DNA from: Capitella teleta
Taxonomy: Eukaryota > Annelida > Polychaeta > Capitellidae
Assembly (NCBI GenBank): GCA_000328365.1
Contig: KB296703.1
Coordinates: 230,144-294,143 of the forward strand
Length of the DNA stretch: 64,000 nt
Direction of reading: 5' to 3'
Every line of letters begins with the position of its first letter. The first letter of the stretch is position 1. The notes under the pieces were generated by a model that was not told the DNA's origin, ran no database searches, and saw nothing but the letters and a program-made list of their open reading frames with translations. Both the position numbers and the translations under genes were made by a program. Of the stretch, positions 34,043 to 45,440 are shown one piece after another.

Positions 34043-35617
34043 ATGAAGATGTTGGCTGCGGCGGCTCTCCTCATCGGTTCTGTGTTCTGTGTTTGTCGTG
34101 GAGCCAACATCATCGTGATCCCCACCAACATCCACTCGCATCATCTCTACATGAGCCAACTAGCAGCTGATCTGACGACGTATGCGCACAGGGTCTCCAT
34201 TCTGCTCCCATCCAACGCCAAACCCCCGGAAATGCTTCGAGGTACGAAGGTCAATGTGATGACGTTCCAGTCGCCGGGTAAGACCTCTGCGATGAACTCT
34301 GAGGAGTTCTCCAGGCACCTGATCGCCCTGGCCTTCAGCAAGTCCTTCGTGGGGACCATCTCGACCATGCGTGAAATGGCGACGATGGGCGATAAGCAGA
34401 TGGAGACCGATTGCGAGGGTCGCTTCCAACTGATTCCTCAGATCAAAGCCCAAGCCTTCGACTTCGCGATTGTCGACGGCCAGGATCTCTTCTGCACCCC
34501 ACTCCTCCCGTACGCCCTGGAAATCCCTTTTGCTCTCGTTTCCATTTCGATCGCCCCTCTACAGTTCCGGGTTCCGGCTCTGCCCTCATTCACTCCCGCA
34601 TTCATGTCATCACTCAGCGACCGCATGCACTTCTGGCAGCGAACAATCAACACGGTGCAATCGCTCCTCATGATGGCAGCCTACAACCTCCAGCTCAATG
34701 GCGTGCACTTCGCGGAGAAGTTCGCTCCAGAGCGGCCGCCGATTTCGCCATCTGGGTTAGCTAGGAAGGCTTCTCTGCTGTTCCTCATGAATGACCTCGC
34801 CATTGGGTATCCCTTCCCTCTCATGCCCAACGTCGTTCCCATGGCAGACATCATGGCAAGACCAGCGAAGGCCCTTCCAGAGGACATTCAATTATTCCTC
34901 GATGGAGCCAGCGACGGAGCCATTTTAATGTCGCTCGGTTCCGTCGTGAACCACGTACCTGATGACGTCATCGATGTCTTCTGCAGAGCATTCGGTCAAA
35001 TAGAGCAGAAGGTTTTATGGAAGCTGCCTGGCAATAAGGATTGCCGAGGCATGTCCCCTCCGAACATCATGACTTCTTCTTGGTTGCCCCAGAATGACAT
35101 TCTGGCACATCAGAACCTGAAGTTATTCATCACCCACGGCGGCCTGAACAGCGTCATTGAGAGCATCTACCACGCAGTGCCCATGGTCGCCATTCCGGTT
35201 GCGTTGGACCAGCCGGGAAATGCCGCCAGGCTCAGCGACAAGCATCTCGGAGTTCGGATGAGCATCGCGGAAGACTTCACGACCGAGAAACTTGTGAGCA
35301 ACATCCGAGAAGTGATGAGCAATGGAAGCTATAAGCACGCGATGCATCACGCTTGCCGTGTGCTCAGAGACCGGCAGGAGAGTCCCGGGAAGAGGGTCTC
35401 CTACTGGGTAGATCACGTGATGCAATTGGGAGACGCGCACTTGCGGACTGGCGCCTTCGATCTGAATATCTGTCAGTTCCTCATGTTCGACGTGCTCGCT
35501 TTTCTTGCGGTCGCTGTGTTGGTCTGCGCTGGATGCTTGGTGAAAGTTGGATGCTGCGTTGGAAAGCGATGCTGCTGTCCCCCCGCAAGACAGAGGAAGA
35601 AATCTAAAGTTGAATGA
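34043..35617 (+). CDS. UDP-glucuronosyl/glycosyltransferase (UGT), intronless
   Basis: ER-membrane enzyme of the GT1 family that moves a sugar from a UDP-sugar to small lipophilic acceptors. One uninterrupted frame of 524 residues, the normal length. A signal peptide (about 1-21, hydrophobic LAAAALLIGSVFCVC) is followed by NIHSHHLYM, where the family has its catalytic His. The UGT signature spans about 344-394: SSWLPQNDILAHQNLKLFIT, HGG, then VPMVAIPVALDQPGNAARL, with the DQ pair that contacts the UDP-sugar. A C-terminal membrane segment (about 478-504) is followed by a Cys-rich, basic cytosolic tail (CCVGKRCCCPPARQRKKSK). The gene is GC-rich and has no introns, while its neighbours have many; that may reflect an old retrocopy or simply the UGT lineage. 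The sugar and acceptor cannot be told. Confidence 0.95.
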   Translation: MKMLAAAALLIGSVFCVCRGANIIVIPTNIHSHHLYMSQLAADLTTYAHRVSILLPSNAKPPEMLRGTKVNVMTFQSPGKTSAMNSEEFSRHLIALAFSKSFVGTISTMREMATMGDKQMETDCEGRFQLIPQIKAQAFDFAIVDGQDLFCTPLLPYALEIPFALVSISIAPLQFRVPALPSFTPAFMSSLSDRMHFWQRTINTVQSLLMMAAYNLQLNGVHFAEKFAPERPPISPSGLARKASLLFLMNDLAIGYPFPLMPNVVPMADIMARPAKALPEDIQLFLDGASDGAILMSLGSVVNHVPDDVIDVFCRAFGQIEQKVLWKLPGNKDCRGMSPPNIMTSSWLPQNDILAHQNLKLFITHGGLNSVIESIYHAVPMVAIPVALDQPGNAARLSDKHLGVRMSIAEDFTTEKLVSNIREVMSNGSYKHAMHHACRVLRDRQESPGKRVSYWVDHVMQLGDAHLRTGAFDLNICQFLMFDVLAFLAVAVLVCAGCLVKVGCCVGKRCCCPPARQRKKSKVE

Positions 35618-37801
35618 CCTTTATAATCATTTATATAGTAAATACATGCTTATGAGACGATTGTCTGTGCTGCGACCAGAAGACATTATATTGTGTGTGT
35701 GTATTGATTTGTTTGGCATCTGCGGCATGCAATAGGGCAATCCCACGTGCACCGTACGTGGATACACTTTGTGGTCTTCGGATCGGATGGTGAAACATGA
35801 TGTTGTGAATGTTGACATTTCGAATGTGCTTCATGTGGTTGTCTGATATAAGGCCAGCAACATTCTCCACACCATCACTATCTGCATGTACATTATTTTT
35901 ATGAAAAAAAGCCGACTTCATAATAATTTACAATTACAGTTGTAATCTCGATCTGTCGAAATGAATCCCTTCAAGCCTTGCGTGCCTATCATATTTCTCT
36001 GTTGTCGCCGATTTGAGTAAATGTTTAAACAATGCTGACCACAAAGGAAATCATTGAGCACGATTTCTTTTAGTTCACATGCACCAATTGAAAGCATGAA
36101 ACTGTCCTCTTTCGAGATGGTCGAGCAAAGGATGCTTGCTGCATCAACCATCGACCCCTGCATGATTCTTCTGTACGGCGCTGTGTCCATTTCGCACGTC
36201 CCTATACATGAAGCGAGCTTTTCAGGCTTTCAACGCAGTCACACATCGCAATCCACCTAATCGTTCTTCCCAGCCTTGTATACCTGCAAGGACGACGTCG
36301 TGTTGATGACTCAATGCATGCTAACCCCGTCCGGCGGATTTATTTTCGCCCATATACATTCGTTGTATTGCTATATGGTAGTAGTACATATATATGGATT
36401 TCTTCAAGATACAAGATGTGACATCGGCCTATGTCCTCTCCGTTGTAAAAAAAAAAAAAAAATAAAAAAAATGGTCATAGCGTGTCCCCAAGCTGAGCCA
36501 CTCGCAGTTTCGCACGGAATATATAACAAACGTCTATATCCGATATAATATTCATACTTTAATATAAACATGCATATTCAGACAATATAGAACCGAGCCC
36601 AGAATTGCTAATGCAAGTAGATTGATTATTCGTTTGTTCACAATTTGAGCGTTTTCTTTGCAAACTGTGCACCTATAATAATATTATTAACGGGTCTTAA
36701 GATAGGTGCACCGGAATCTGCGATATTCGAGTGAACGAATGACAGAGTTGCCATGGCAACGATTGGCGCGTACAGGAAGTTGGGGGCACGTGATGACTAC
36801 TTTTTATGAGCGATGTCGGATCTCGTACACAAGAAGCTCATCTCCGTATTTTATTTATTTTATTTTTTTATTTAGCTCAGTTTACAAGTAAAAACATCTT
36901 CAAATACGCTGAACAGATAAGAAATTAAATACAAGTAAAATGAACAAAATTATGGAGTACAAGTCAATAATTGAAAGCTGATTTAAAGTTAGCCGTGCCA
37001 CTCCTTTGGCTGGCTCCTGCGTCGCTTCAGCCTTTTTTGGCTAATTTAAAAATGAAAGGTTTTGGGTACCTAAAGAGTAGGTACATGTAAATGCATTCAG
37101 ATCGAGCTAACTAATTCAATATCACACCTAGATGTGCTAACTTCTGCAGCTGATGCATAATATATATTATGTAATACACGTACATGTAATCAAATCGCGT
37201 GCTCTCCAGGTGGCGAACAATCTTGATGCGTTATGATAAAACGGCATTAGTACGGAGATGCTTCTTGAGTTGGGTTGGGTCTTTAGGGTCACTGGCTCCA
37301 ATTTGAGATCCAAGATTAATCATGTAAGTGCCTTTCGTACGCTGAATGTTGAATGGAATGGCATTCGTATATTTGTAATTAATTAGCAATGAAATTATAA
37401 ACAAAATCGAAATTACGCTTCTATGAAATTTCTCTTGAATTCTTGAAATTTAGAAGTTTGTGCTCGTTCTCATATTATCGCTCAGCGGCATAGTATGACG
37501 ATTATGATAGTGCAGAAGTAAACAAAGAATTTTGGACTTCTGGTGGAATTGTTACTTTTTATTATAGATGCCTCAAATTTTGAGTCAAATGTTCTGGTTA
37601 CTATAGAATGATAAATTGCTTACCTCTTAAATTTTATTTGACTGATATATCATTTTGCCTCATCTTGGCCTCCTTTGCCTGGGGCAGGCTGATCAATAAT
37701 ACATTTCTCTATGTTAGACAGTCTATGGGTTTAATGCCTCAACTGCTTTGGGTGTAACTGGTGATTTTATTTCCTTGCATGTGGATGGCAGTGAGTGAGC
37801 G
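35618..37801. other. Intergenic region between UGT and GMC oxidoreductase
   Basis: Two overlapping minus-strand open frames at 35631-36190 look vaguely coding (CELKEIVLNDFLCGQHC, then ADSDGVENVAGLISDNHMKH) and may be one decayed coding region; not recognised. An A-rich run lies at 36447-36470, an X-box at 36747 and a TCATAACG motif at 37227. Confidence 0.4.
36747..36760. promoter_or_regulatory. RFX-type X-box
   Basis: GTTGCCATGGCAAC is a perfect palindromic X-box (GTNRCC-N2-RGYAAC). An E-box CACGTG (about 36787) and an inverted CCAAT (GATTGG, 36761) lie close by, so this looks like a promoter. It is 1.0 kb upstream of the GMC gene, and the target gene is unknown. Confidence 0.6.
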
Positions 37802-40723
37802 ATGGGTTCAGGGTTACTGTGGGCAGGAGCCATGTTGGCGTGCGCCCTCCTCTTCTGGGACAGGAGTACCCATCACCCGGTCACAGAGAACCTCAACGCC
37901 ACCTACGATTACATCATAGGTTTGCTCTTGCGCTTGCATCTCCCTCGCCCTGATGCTCGTCCTTTGCAGTCGGTGGGGGCTCTTCAGGGGCTGTTCTGGC
38001 CGCTCGTTTATCCGAAGACACCAAGTCAACTGTTCTGGTTCTGGAAGCAGGTGACGAAGAGATCGGAAACCCTTCGATTGAGGTTCCATTGGCGTCCACT
38101 ACGCTGAGAGGCAGCAGCCTTGACTGGGCGTACAAGACCGTACCGCAGGAGGAAGCATGCCTGTCCATGCATGACAAGGTTTGTACTCTCTGACCTCTCA
38201 CCCCTTAAGCTACTAACGCCGTTCAATAGCGATGCGGAGTGTCACAAGGCAAAGTTCTCGGAGGCTCCGGCAGCATCAACTGCATGGTGTACATGAGAGG
38301 CAGTCGCCATGACTACGATGGATGGGCCAAGGAGCTTGGCTGCAGTGGCTGGGGCTACGAAGACGTGCTTCCGTACTTCATTAAGTCAGAGTCCAATACA
38401 AATCAGAAATTAGTGGAATCAGGTGCAAAAGAAGTTGTCTTGTTCGTCTCTAATCTCTCCTCCTAGGTTACCATGGGCACACAGGCCCCCTGATTGTGTC
38501 TGATGTCAGACCAACACTCGTAGGAGACGCGTTTGTTCAGGCTGGCATGGAAACGGGATTCAAATCTCGCGATTTGAACGGGGAATCCCAGGAAGGTGCG
38601 TTATTGGTTGCTATTTAGTAAGATAAGTTTTAAAATAGAAAGAAAATATTAATTTTCCTTATGTTACTTTACCTTTTCCCCCCCATTCTTCCTGTAAGTT
38701 TGTGAACAATTTTTTATTCGCCATTGCACAAAACCCTGTGAGGTGTAATTCAGCTAATTTCACTCATTGATAGTACTTGTGATTCTGCGTTTCCGAGAGA
38801 TTATCAAGGTCAAGGTCACAGCAATTTTTTAGTTTCAAGTTTCAAATTGTATTGCTTCAAGCTTGTTAATTAATTAAGCTAGCGTCTTGCAACATACATC
38901 AATTAATCCAGTGCATTGATATGTACAACAATGCATAGCACTATTACTGCTCTTAGATGCACAGTTCTTGCGTAATCTTGCATAATAGAAATTAAACTTT
39001 TTCAAATGCTGATATCTCGGTCGTTATGAAAGTCATAACATTGAAATGCCCAGAGTATAGAGGAAATAATTTAGCATCATGGGCTAATATCACTGCCATA
39101 CATTTCATTAATTATTGTACATTAATAACTTCTTTCAAAACTTTCCTTGATCACATTTCTGATTGAATGTTTTAGGCTTCATGCACATGCAGGCCACGGT
39201 GAGCAGAGGTCGAAGGTGGAGCACAGCCAAAGCGTTCTTGCGCCCGGTCATGGGTCGACCCAACTTGCATGTCGCAACCCTGGCTCAAGTCAACAAAGTA
39301 AGAGGTCAACGCAAGTTTTTAAGTTTTCCTAATTATTTCTTCTTTTTCTAAAGATTCTGTTTGACGGGAAGCGGGCGGTTGGTGTTGAATTCACAAAGAA
39401 CCAAACGCTGCAAAGAGTGAACGCTCAGAAAGAAGTTCTGCTCTCAGCCGGAACAATCGGCTCAGCGAAGCTCCTCCTCTTGTCCGGCATTGGACCTCGC
39501 GAACATCTGCAAAAGCTGAACGTAGGCTGGATTCAGATGATCAGAGCAATTAGGTGAAGCTGTGTTCTTGCTGCAGATCCCGATCGTGGCGGATCTTCCT
39601 GTTGGCGAAAACCTGCAAGATCACTTGTGGACGGACGCTCTTGGCTACACGATCAAAGAACCGATCAGTATCACAGAAAAAAAAGCGTCTACCTTTTGGC
39701 CGTTCATGGATTACTTCATGTTTGGCACCGGTCAGTTCTGCCATTTGTGCTGACCTCACGAATTGACCTCATGAATTGACTTCATGAATTGACCCCATGA
39801 ATTGACCTCGCAAATTGACCTTTCACGAATTGACCTCATGAATTGACCTGCATTGACCTCATGAATTGACCTCTCTATCACAGGGATGCTGAGCAGTACG
39901 TGTAATCTGGATGGGAACGCCTTCCTTTTATCCAAAGATCAACCCTCCTCCGACCTCTTCCCCTACATTCAGCTGCAGTTGCTCAACATGCAGCCGGGCA
40001 GTTCTCGGACGTTCCTTGAGAAGGCGTCTGAATCAGACAATGTCCAGCCAGGGGTCACTGAGCGCATGTGGGGGGGGCTGGAGGGGGTGGACGGTGTGAT
40101 GCTCCTGCCCACACTCCTGCACCCCCGCAGCACAGGTACTGTTTCCCTGGCAACCACTGACCCCAGTGACCCCCCGCTCATTGACCCTCAGTATCTGTCG
40201 CATCCGAATGATGTGAAAATTCTCATTGAAGGTGTTTTACTTGTGCTCGTAAATTGAGTTTTTATTGATTTTTCTCCATTTTGAAGGAATTCGCGAAGGA
40301 GAGAAGTTGATGCAGACGAAAATGTTTGAGACGTTGGGAGCAAAACGATTAACGCGATTGCATCCGCTGTGCGAGCATCACACGTACGAAAGCAATGCAT
40401 ACTGGGATTGTTTCATCCGTCACAACTCCTTCAGCCCACATCACATGACGGGCACGTGTCGCATGGGCCAGGGAAAAACGTCCGTGGTCGATCCATCTCT
40501 AAGGTTGCTTTCATATTTTGCATAATTCATATTAAGTATGCAAATTTATTCATCTTTCAGAGTGAGGGGCGTTGAAGGCCTGCGCGTGGTAGACGCCTCA
40601 ATCATTCCCAGAATTCTCTCAGGAAACCCTTACGCTGCCACCGTCATGATCGCAGAGAAAGCAGCCGACATGATCAGAGGCATCGTCACGGTTCAGCCGG
40701 CCAACGTCTCTGTCTCCGGCTGA
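37802..40723 (+). CDS. GMC family FAD oxidoreductase (choline/glucose dehydrogenase-like)
   Basis: Flavoprotein that oxidises an alcohol group. Ten exons: 37802-37919, 37970-38178, 38230-38422, 38467-38595, 39176-39297, 39354-39521, 39577-39730, 39884-40231, 40287-40503 and 40561-40723; every phase matches and gives 606 residues. A hydrophobic N-terminus (about 5-20; signal or anchor) leads to [19 protein letters not shown], the FAD-binding motif at about 36-54. [18 protein letters not shown] (about 116-133) is the first GMC signature and [18 protein letters not shown] the second. The C-terminal domain has [12 protein letters not shown] with the likely catalytic His at 532-533 and [11 protein letters not shown] with Asn 575. 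Substrate unknown; choline dehydrogenase-like by overall pattern. Intron 7 is a minisatellite. Poly(A) signal AATAAA at about 41079. Confidence 0.95.
39755..39873. repeat. Minisatellite in GMC intron 7
   Basis: About eight or nine copies of a 14-15 base unit (consensus TGACCTCATGAAT with small variations) fill most of the 153-base intron between exons 7 and 8. Two units are shortened. Confidence 0.85.
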
Positions 40724-43700
40724 ATGCTCACGTCACGACGGCTGAATATCTCTAAGTCATCTGTCTCGTGATTTATTCTCCGGTGGATTTTGTGATTTTG
40801 TGCTCATATTTTTTTTATTTCATTTCTTTCATTGATCTGAAAGAGAAAGATAATCTTAATTGAATGCGGATGTCTCACTATTATTGTTTTAATTAGCTAA
40901 TGAATCAAGTTGATAACTTTGATTATTATATTTATTTTTATATATTATGAAGATCAGATCTATTCCAATGTCTGAGCTTTGATAAGTTTAATCCAACTCT
41001 TGATTATGTTGCCATAGAAACCGTCTGTAAGCTAGTCTCTGTATGTTTATGAGACTGCAGGTTATTGACTTGTGGATCAATAAATTATGAACCAAATTGT
41101 ATCTGAAAATAATCAATCATAGACTAGCTATATAAAGTATTATTCACAGGATGTTTAAATTTTTCAATAACTTTTTTTTTTTTTTTTTTTTTTTTCTCTG
41201 CTTTTGTGAATGTTTGATTTATGGTCAAACAAATTCCATTTGTGCAATTCCTTTTGAGAATCTCAACGTGACGCTTTTTCTTGCGTCTCAGCAACATCTT
41301 TTCGTCTCTGCTTATACAACGTGTGCATTTTATGTTAATTATATTTTATGTTTTTTTAGGCTGAAGTCATATCCACATTTTATTATGATGTGAAAACGAT
41401 TTGATACAAAATAAAATATAAAATATTTAACTTATTCTTCTTAATTTTACTCTGCTACTCTGCTGATAAACGATACTAGATGTGACGATTAGCGTTAACG
41501 GCTGTGAGAATCAAACTCTTACTGATTTACGATTAAAAGTGGATTATAACAACAGAAATCCGCCAATTTTAGCGCGGCACCATTTTTGACTCGCATTTCC
41601 AATATGGCGGCGTCTTCGATCAGCGCTCTTTAGAGCAATCATCAAAATTGACGACACATCTCATTTCTAATTTAATTGAGACATAATGATATCTTTGCAC
41701 ATTGATCACCGTGTACAATTCATTTGTATTTTTCATTTACAAAAACCACACGAATGTTATCAAAAGCTAGATACACTTACAGCCCATACTCATGAGCTAT
41801 ACTTGATCATATAATTATAGATGTACCTGAACTCAATGTTTACCTTGGATGTATCTTCAAATACTATAGTATAGTAGGGAAGTTTATTTGATTATCAAAT
41901 CATTTATATTTTTGTTACACCCAAAGCACTCGATCGTATATACCACCATAAATTCTTCTCTCATACAAATTTCTGTATAATAAGTCAGCGATTGAAATAA
42001 ATGATGGTAGTCCTTGAGCCGGACACAAAAAGGTACCAACAAATCGAGAAAAACGAGACAGTGATTTTTAAATATTCAACATCCTTAGTTAACGCTTTGG
42101 CGTGATAGCAGTATAAAAGTATTTCTAAATGTGTTTAGTGTGAGCCCCACAAACTATCTATGTCCATAGATTTCATTTCAAAATATGTATAACTGCATAT
42201 CAAACCCATATAATACGGGCATCAGCTGTAGCCTACGCTGTAAAAGGATTACTTTTGGCTGAAATGTGCGGCTTTAGGAACGATTTTGAGTATTAAAAAA
42301 TTAAATTGTAATACAATTAAATTAAATTGTAGTTATATGGATAAAGTTTTTACCAGAGTGACCCCCATTCGTATGAGAACTAAAAAATGTAAAACAATTA
42401 GAAATTGTTAATTAATTAAATTAAGTATGCGAAAATACGTGACCCTACCTCGTACCGCCTAATTAATTGACGACCATTTGGTCAAAAATAATAAATTTAC
42501 AATATTTTTATTTTAGGGCTGCATAAGTCAATATTAACTAGACAGGGCCATACAATACTAAAATAAAGTTGATTAATTAACTTTTGATTAATCAACTAAT
42601 TATTTGTAAACAAAAAAAAATCAAAGAATATGGCAAATATTTTACACAAGTGAATGACCAAACACCGACCTTTAATGAGAATGTGATTGTGCTGCTTAAG
42701 AAGTAGAAAGATGGTTTACTCAAGTTTGACCTTTGTGAAGGTCATATTTTTCCGTCATGGCCGCTGCGACACGGTACAATCGCTAAATCGTTCATAACTT
42801 GGCCTTTTTACGTCATAGAGACCAACATTTTTGGTCTAAACCATTTTCAGGGCCAAGGAACACACAACACACTGAAAGGGTCGGGTAAAAGCTTGATTGG
42901 TGATATATATACACCATGATCTTTCATCCCATGTGGGATGTTATTGAAGCGGGTTGACCAGTAAATAATTCCCTGTAATGTCTTACACATATCATTATGG
43001 TTCAGTAAGTGCAATGCCCATTGAAGGGAAATATGTTCACAATCACATGTAATTGATTTGGGAATGGTTTGGGTCAATTGACAGTGGTTGCTTGTCTACA
43101 GGATTAGATCCGCCCGCGTTCGAGTGAATGCTTTCTTTCAGGGTGATCCTCGGTTACGTCTTGTGCAAATACCTCCATAGGAAGGAGTTCTCGGCAACCA
43201 GGAAATGATCCCACGCGACAAAGAATTGGTCTTTGTTATATTTATTCTTTCGTCCATTATCATTTTTTTTTTTTTTTTTCTTGTTGCTGTTGTTGTTGTT
43301 GTTGTTGCTGATACATGTTTGCATGCATTGCGTTAAATGTTCTTCAGTCGTTCACATTATCTAATTTCTGTACTAATGTACACATATATCGATGAATTGA
43401 CTGATATGTATTTTCCCATGTGTTCATGCACAAACTATTATAAGAAGTCGATATCATCTAGAAAGCAAGATTTATTCTTTTAAATTCTAAATGCAATAAT
43501 TATCTATTATTTCATCAAACTGCATTAGCCATTTTGAGAAGAACCACTCAACCAATTCTTGCAAATTCATCTCCATTATCTCCGATCAATAATAACTGGA
43601 CTAATTACCAGAATAGAGCGTGTTTCACAAGTTTTCGCATAATTAAAAGCTGACGTAATGTTGCTGCTTCCATTAGCAGATTTCTGCGTCAGACAATTCG

Positions 43701-43859
43701 TCTGTGGTGCATTTTGCATATAAGCTGCTCACATGACGACCAACAAAGAGCACACGGGCGAACGTCATCTCACAGACCTTCACTGACATCCAATAAAAGG
43801 TTTGATTAGACTGTGCTGTAGCCACACACGTCCTAATCTGTTCATATCTTTCAGATAAC
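40724..43859. other. AT-rich intergenic region
   Basis: After the GMC 3' end there is a 26-base T run near 41169 and much low-complexity AT DNA. At 43262-43312 there is a T run followed by a GTT microsatellite. No coding or element signal seen. Confidence 0.5.
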
Positions 43860-43988
43860 ATGATCAAATCGAGGGTCTTTTTGGCGTGTGCATTCACTGC
43901 ATTCATAATTCTATGCAATGTACGTATTTGCACGATTAACGCAGATGGTTCGATTGACAGTTGTGGCTTCATCACGGCGAGAGGTTGA
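43860..43988 (+). CDS. Small open frame with signal peptide, 42 codons
   Basis: Reads MIKSRVFLACAFTAFIILCN, a textbook signal peptide, followed by a short polar tail with two Cys and a stop at 43986. A TATA-like AATAAAAGG lies about 65 bases upstream (43793). A GAG/GTTGAT at the end could also be a weak splice donor, so this may be the first exon of a secreted protein. There is no homology evidence and chance is possible. Confidence 0.25.
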   Translation: MIKSRVFLACAFTAFIILCNVRICTINADGSIDSCGFITARG

Positions 43989-44600
43989 TTTCTGGATGAC
44001 CTGGACACAGCTTCTGTATTATAAGCACAAAATCATCAAATATTTCGACTTACTAATAAACTACTGCACCTAAGTGCTGCTCTTGATTTCACTGATTATT
44101 ACTGTCTGTTTGAATGAAATAGCAGCTATAGGCCATCAATGTTCAACAGGTACTTGCACATCATAGGTGTACACATGGCTTAGAATAGGATGCTAAATAT
44201 ACCACCCGATTCTTATATCTGTACCGTTAGAAAACGGAAACAGCCGTCTATCTGCACCCGTTAGGCCAACAGTATCCGACCGCCACCCAGACACACGTGT
44301 GCGTCGTTGGGAGCTCTTAGCTAACGGCTCCCGATCATCCGATATACGAGAAATATACCCAGAAGAAATGAGCCTCAGGAATTTAGCGTTGTAATTGGAG
44401 CTTGATTTTTATTTATTATTCAACATAAGCATCCTCATGTAAAATGCATGGCTCCCATGAATTTTTCAACGCTTCAATGCCTTGTCGGACAATAATTTAT
44501 ATGTTCCGTGTTGTCAGAAGAATTCTTCGTTTTGACTCTGATAACACGACCCAGAAGCCAATATCAGTTCATTGTTGCTTGCAAAATGAAGTCCTCTGAT
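43989..44600. other. Spacer, nothing recognised
   Basis: AT-rich; no coding frame or repeat stands out. Confidence 0.4.
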
Positions 44601-44614
44601 AGTATTTTTCAGAT

Positions 44615-45440
44615 TTACAAATGGTTTGTAGTCGCTTGGGTCAGGTCTGAAGAGTAAAGTGGATGAGAAAGAATTTTGAAGCCGCACTTCCTGCCACTGG
44701 TCACCGCAATGTGATTGTTGTGCGAAGGCGAATTGTCCTGCTGAAGGCGCTGACCCCTGGCAAGCAAGTCATAACTAGCAACATGACCTCTTGGTGACTT
44801 GATCGTTCTTGATACCTTGACGTTTTGAGGGGGTGGGAATCCATGATGCCGCCACTCCATAGACTCTTGCTTGCTTACAGAGTCATAGCGGAAAATCGAT
44901 GCTTCGTTGCATATAATTAGTTTTTCATAAAAATCGCGACGTCCCAGTCTGCCGCGTGTCAGAATTTGGTCGAACGAGTTGACTCCGGCAACCTTTTGTG
45001 ATTCTGTCAACATCTTCAGAAACAACCGAGCAAGATAACTTTTGCATTTTCAGATCATTACGAATGATTCGCTGCACAGTGCTTGTCGATAGCCCAGTCA
45101 GATCACACAGTTCAATTAGCGATCCGTCTGTTTTATAAGATCAATCACTCGAGTTTCGCCGTTTGCGTCTGTCACAGGCCGTCCAACATGGTGGCCATCT
45201 CCAATGTTGTCTCTTCCTGCATGGTTATACATGTATCAAAGAGGAAGAATAATTATTATAGAAATTAAGAATAATAGAAGAGTAATAATTATTATTTTTC
45301 CTCTATGGTTATACATGGCCACCACCCATCGTTTGGTCATTGCATCAGTTGGGGCTTGCTTTCATAAACTTATCTCAAATTTTGGACGATTTCTTTACGG
45401 TTTTTACCACTCCGCACAAAGAAACGTATGACGGAACGAT
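44615..45440 (-). mobile_element. mariner/Tc1-type DNA transposon fossil
   Basis: Minus-strand transposase pieces in order: RSVIRFFVRSGKNRKEIVQN (about 45436-45372), HVGRPVTDANGETRV, then in another frame LIELCDLTGLSTSTVQRIIR (helix-turn-helix), then LIICNEASIFRYDSVSKQES and MEWRHHGFPPPQNVKV, QQDNSPSHNNHIAV, and HPLYSSDLTQATTNH. The first catalytic Asp (GDE in live mariners) reads CNE, and the last motif is also changed. There is a frameshift near 45133 and an inserted 71-base foldback at 45234-45304. Inverted terminal repeats were not found. Inactive and old. Confidence 0.8.
45234..45304. mobile_element. 71-base foldback insertion with 13-base flanking duplication
   Basis: ATGGTTATACATG at 45221-45233 and again at 45305-45317 flank an insert whose ends are complementary (AGAGGAA...AATAATTATTA against TAATAATTATT...TTCCTCT). 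It lies inside the mariner fossil, so it is younger than that insertion. Confidence 0.65.

Noticed and set aside
35631-36190. Gene on the minus strand downstream of the UGT
   Set aside because: Two overlapping frames look weakly coding but no family is recognised and a frame change would be needed; kept only as a note in the intergenic entry.
39755-39873. CRISPR-like array
   Set aside because: Short tandem units without unique spacers, within a spliced animal gene; it is a minisatellite.
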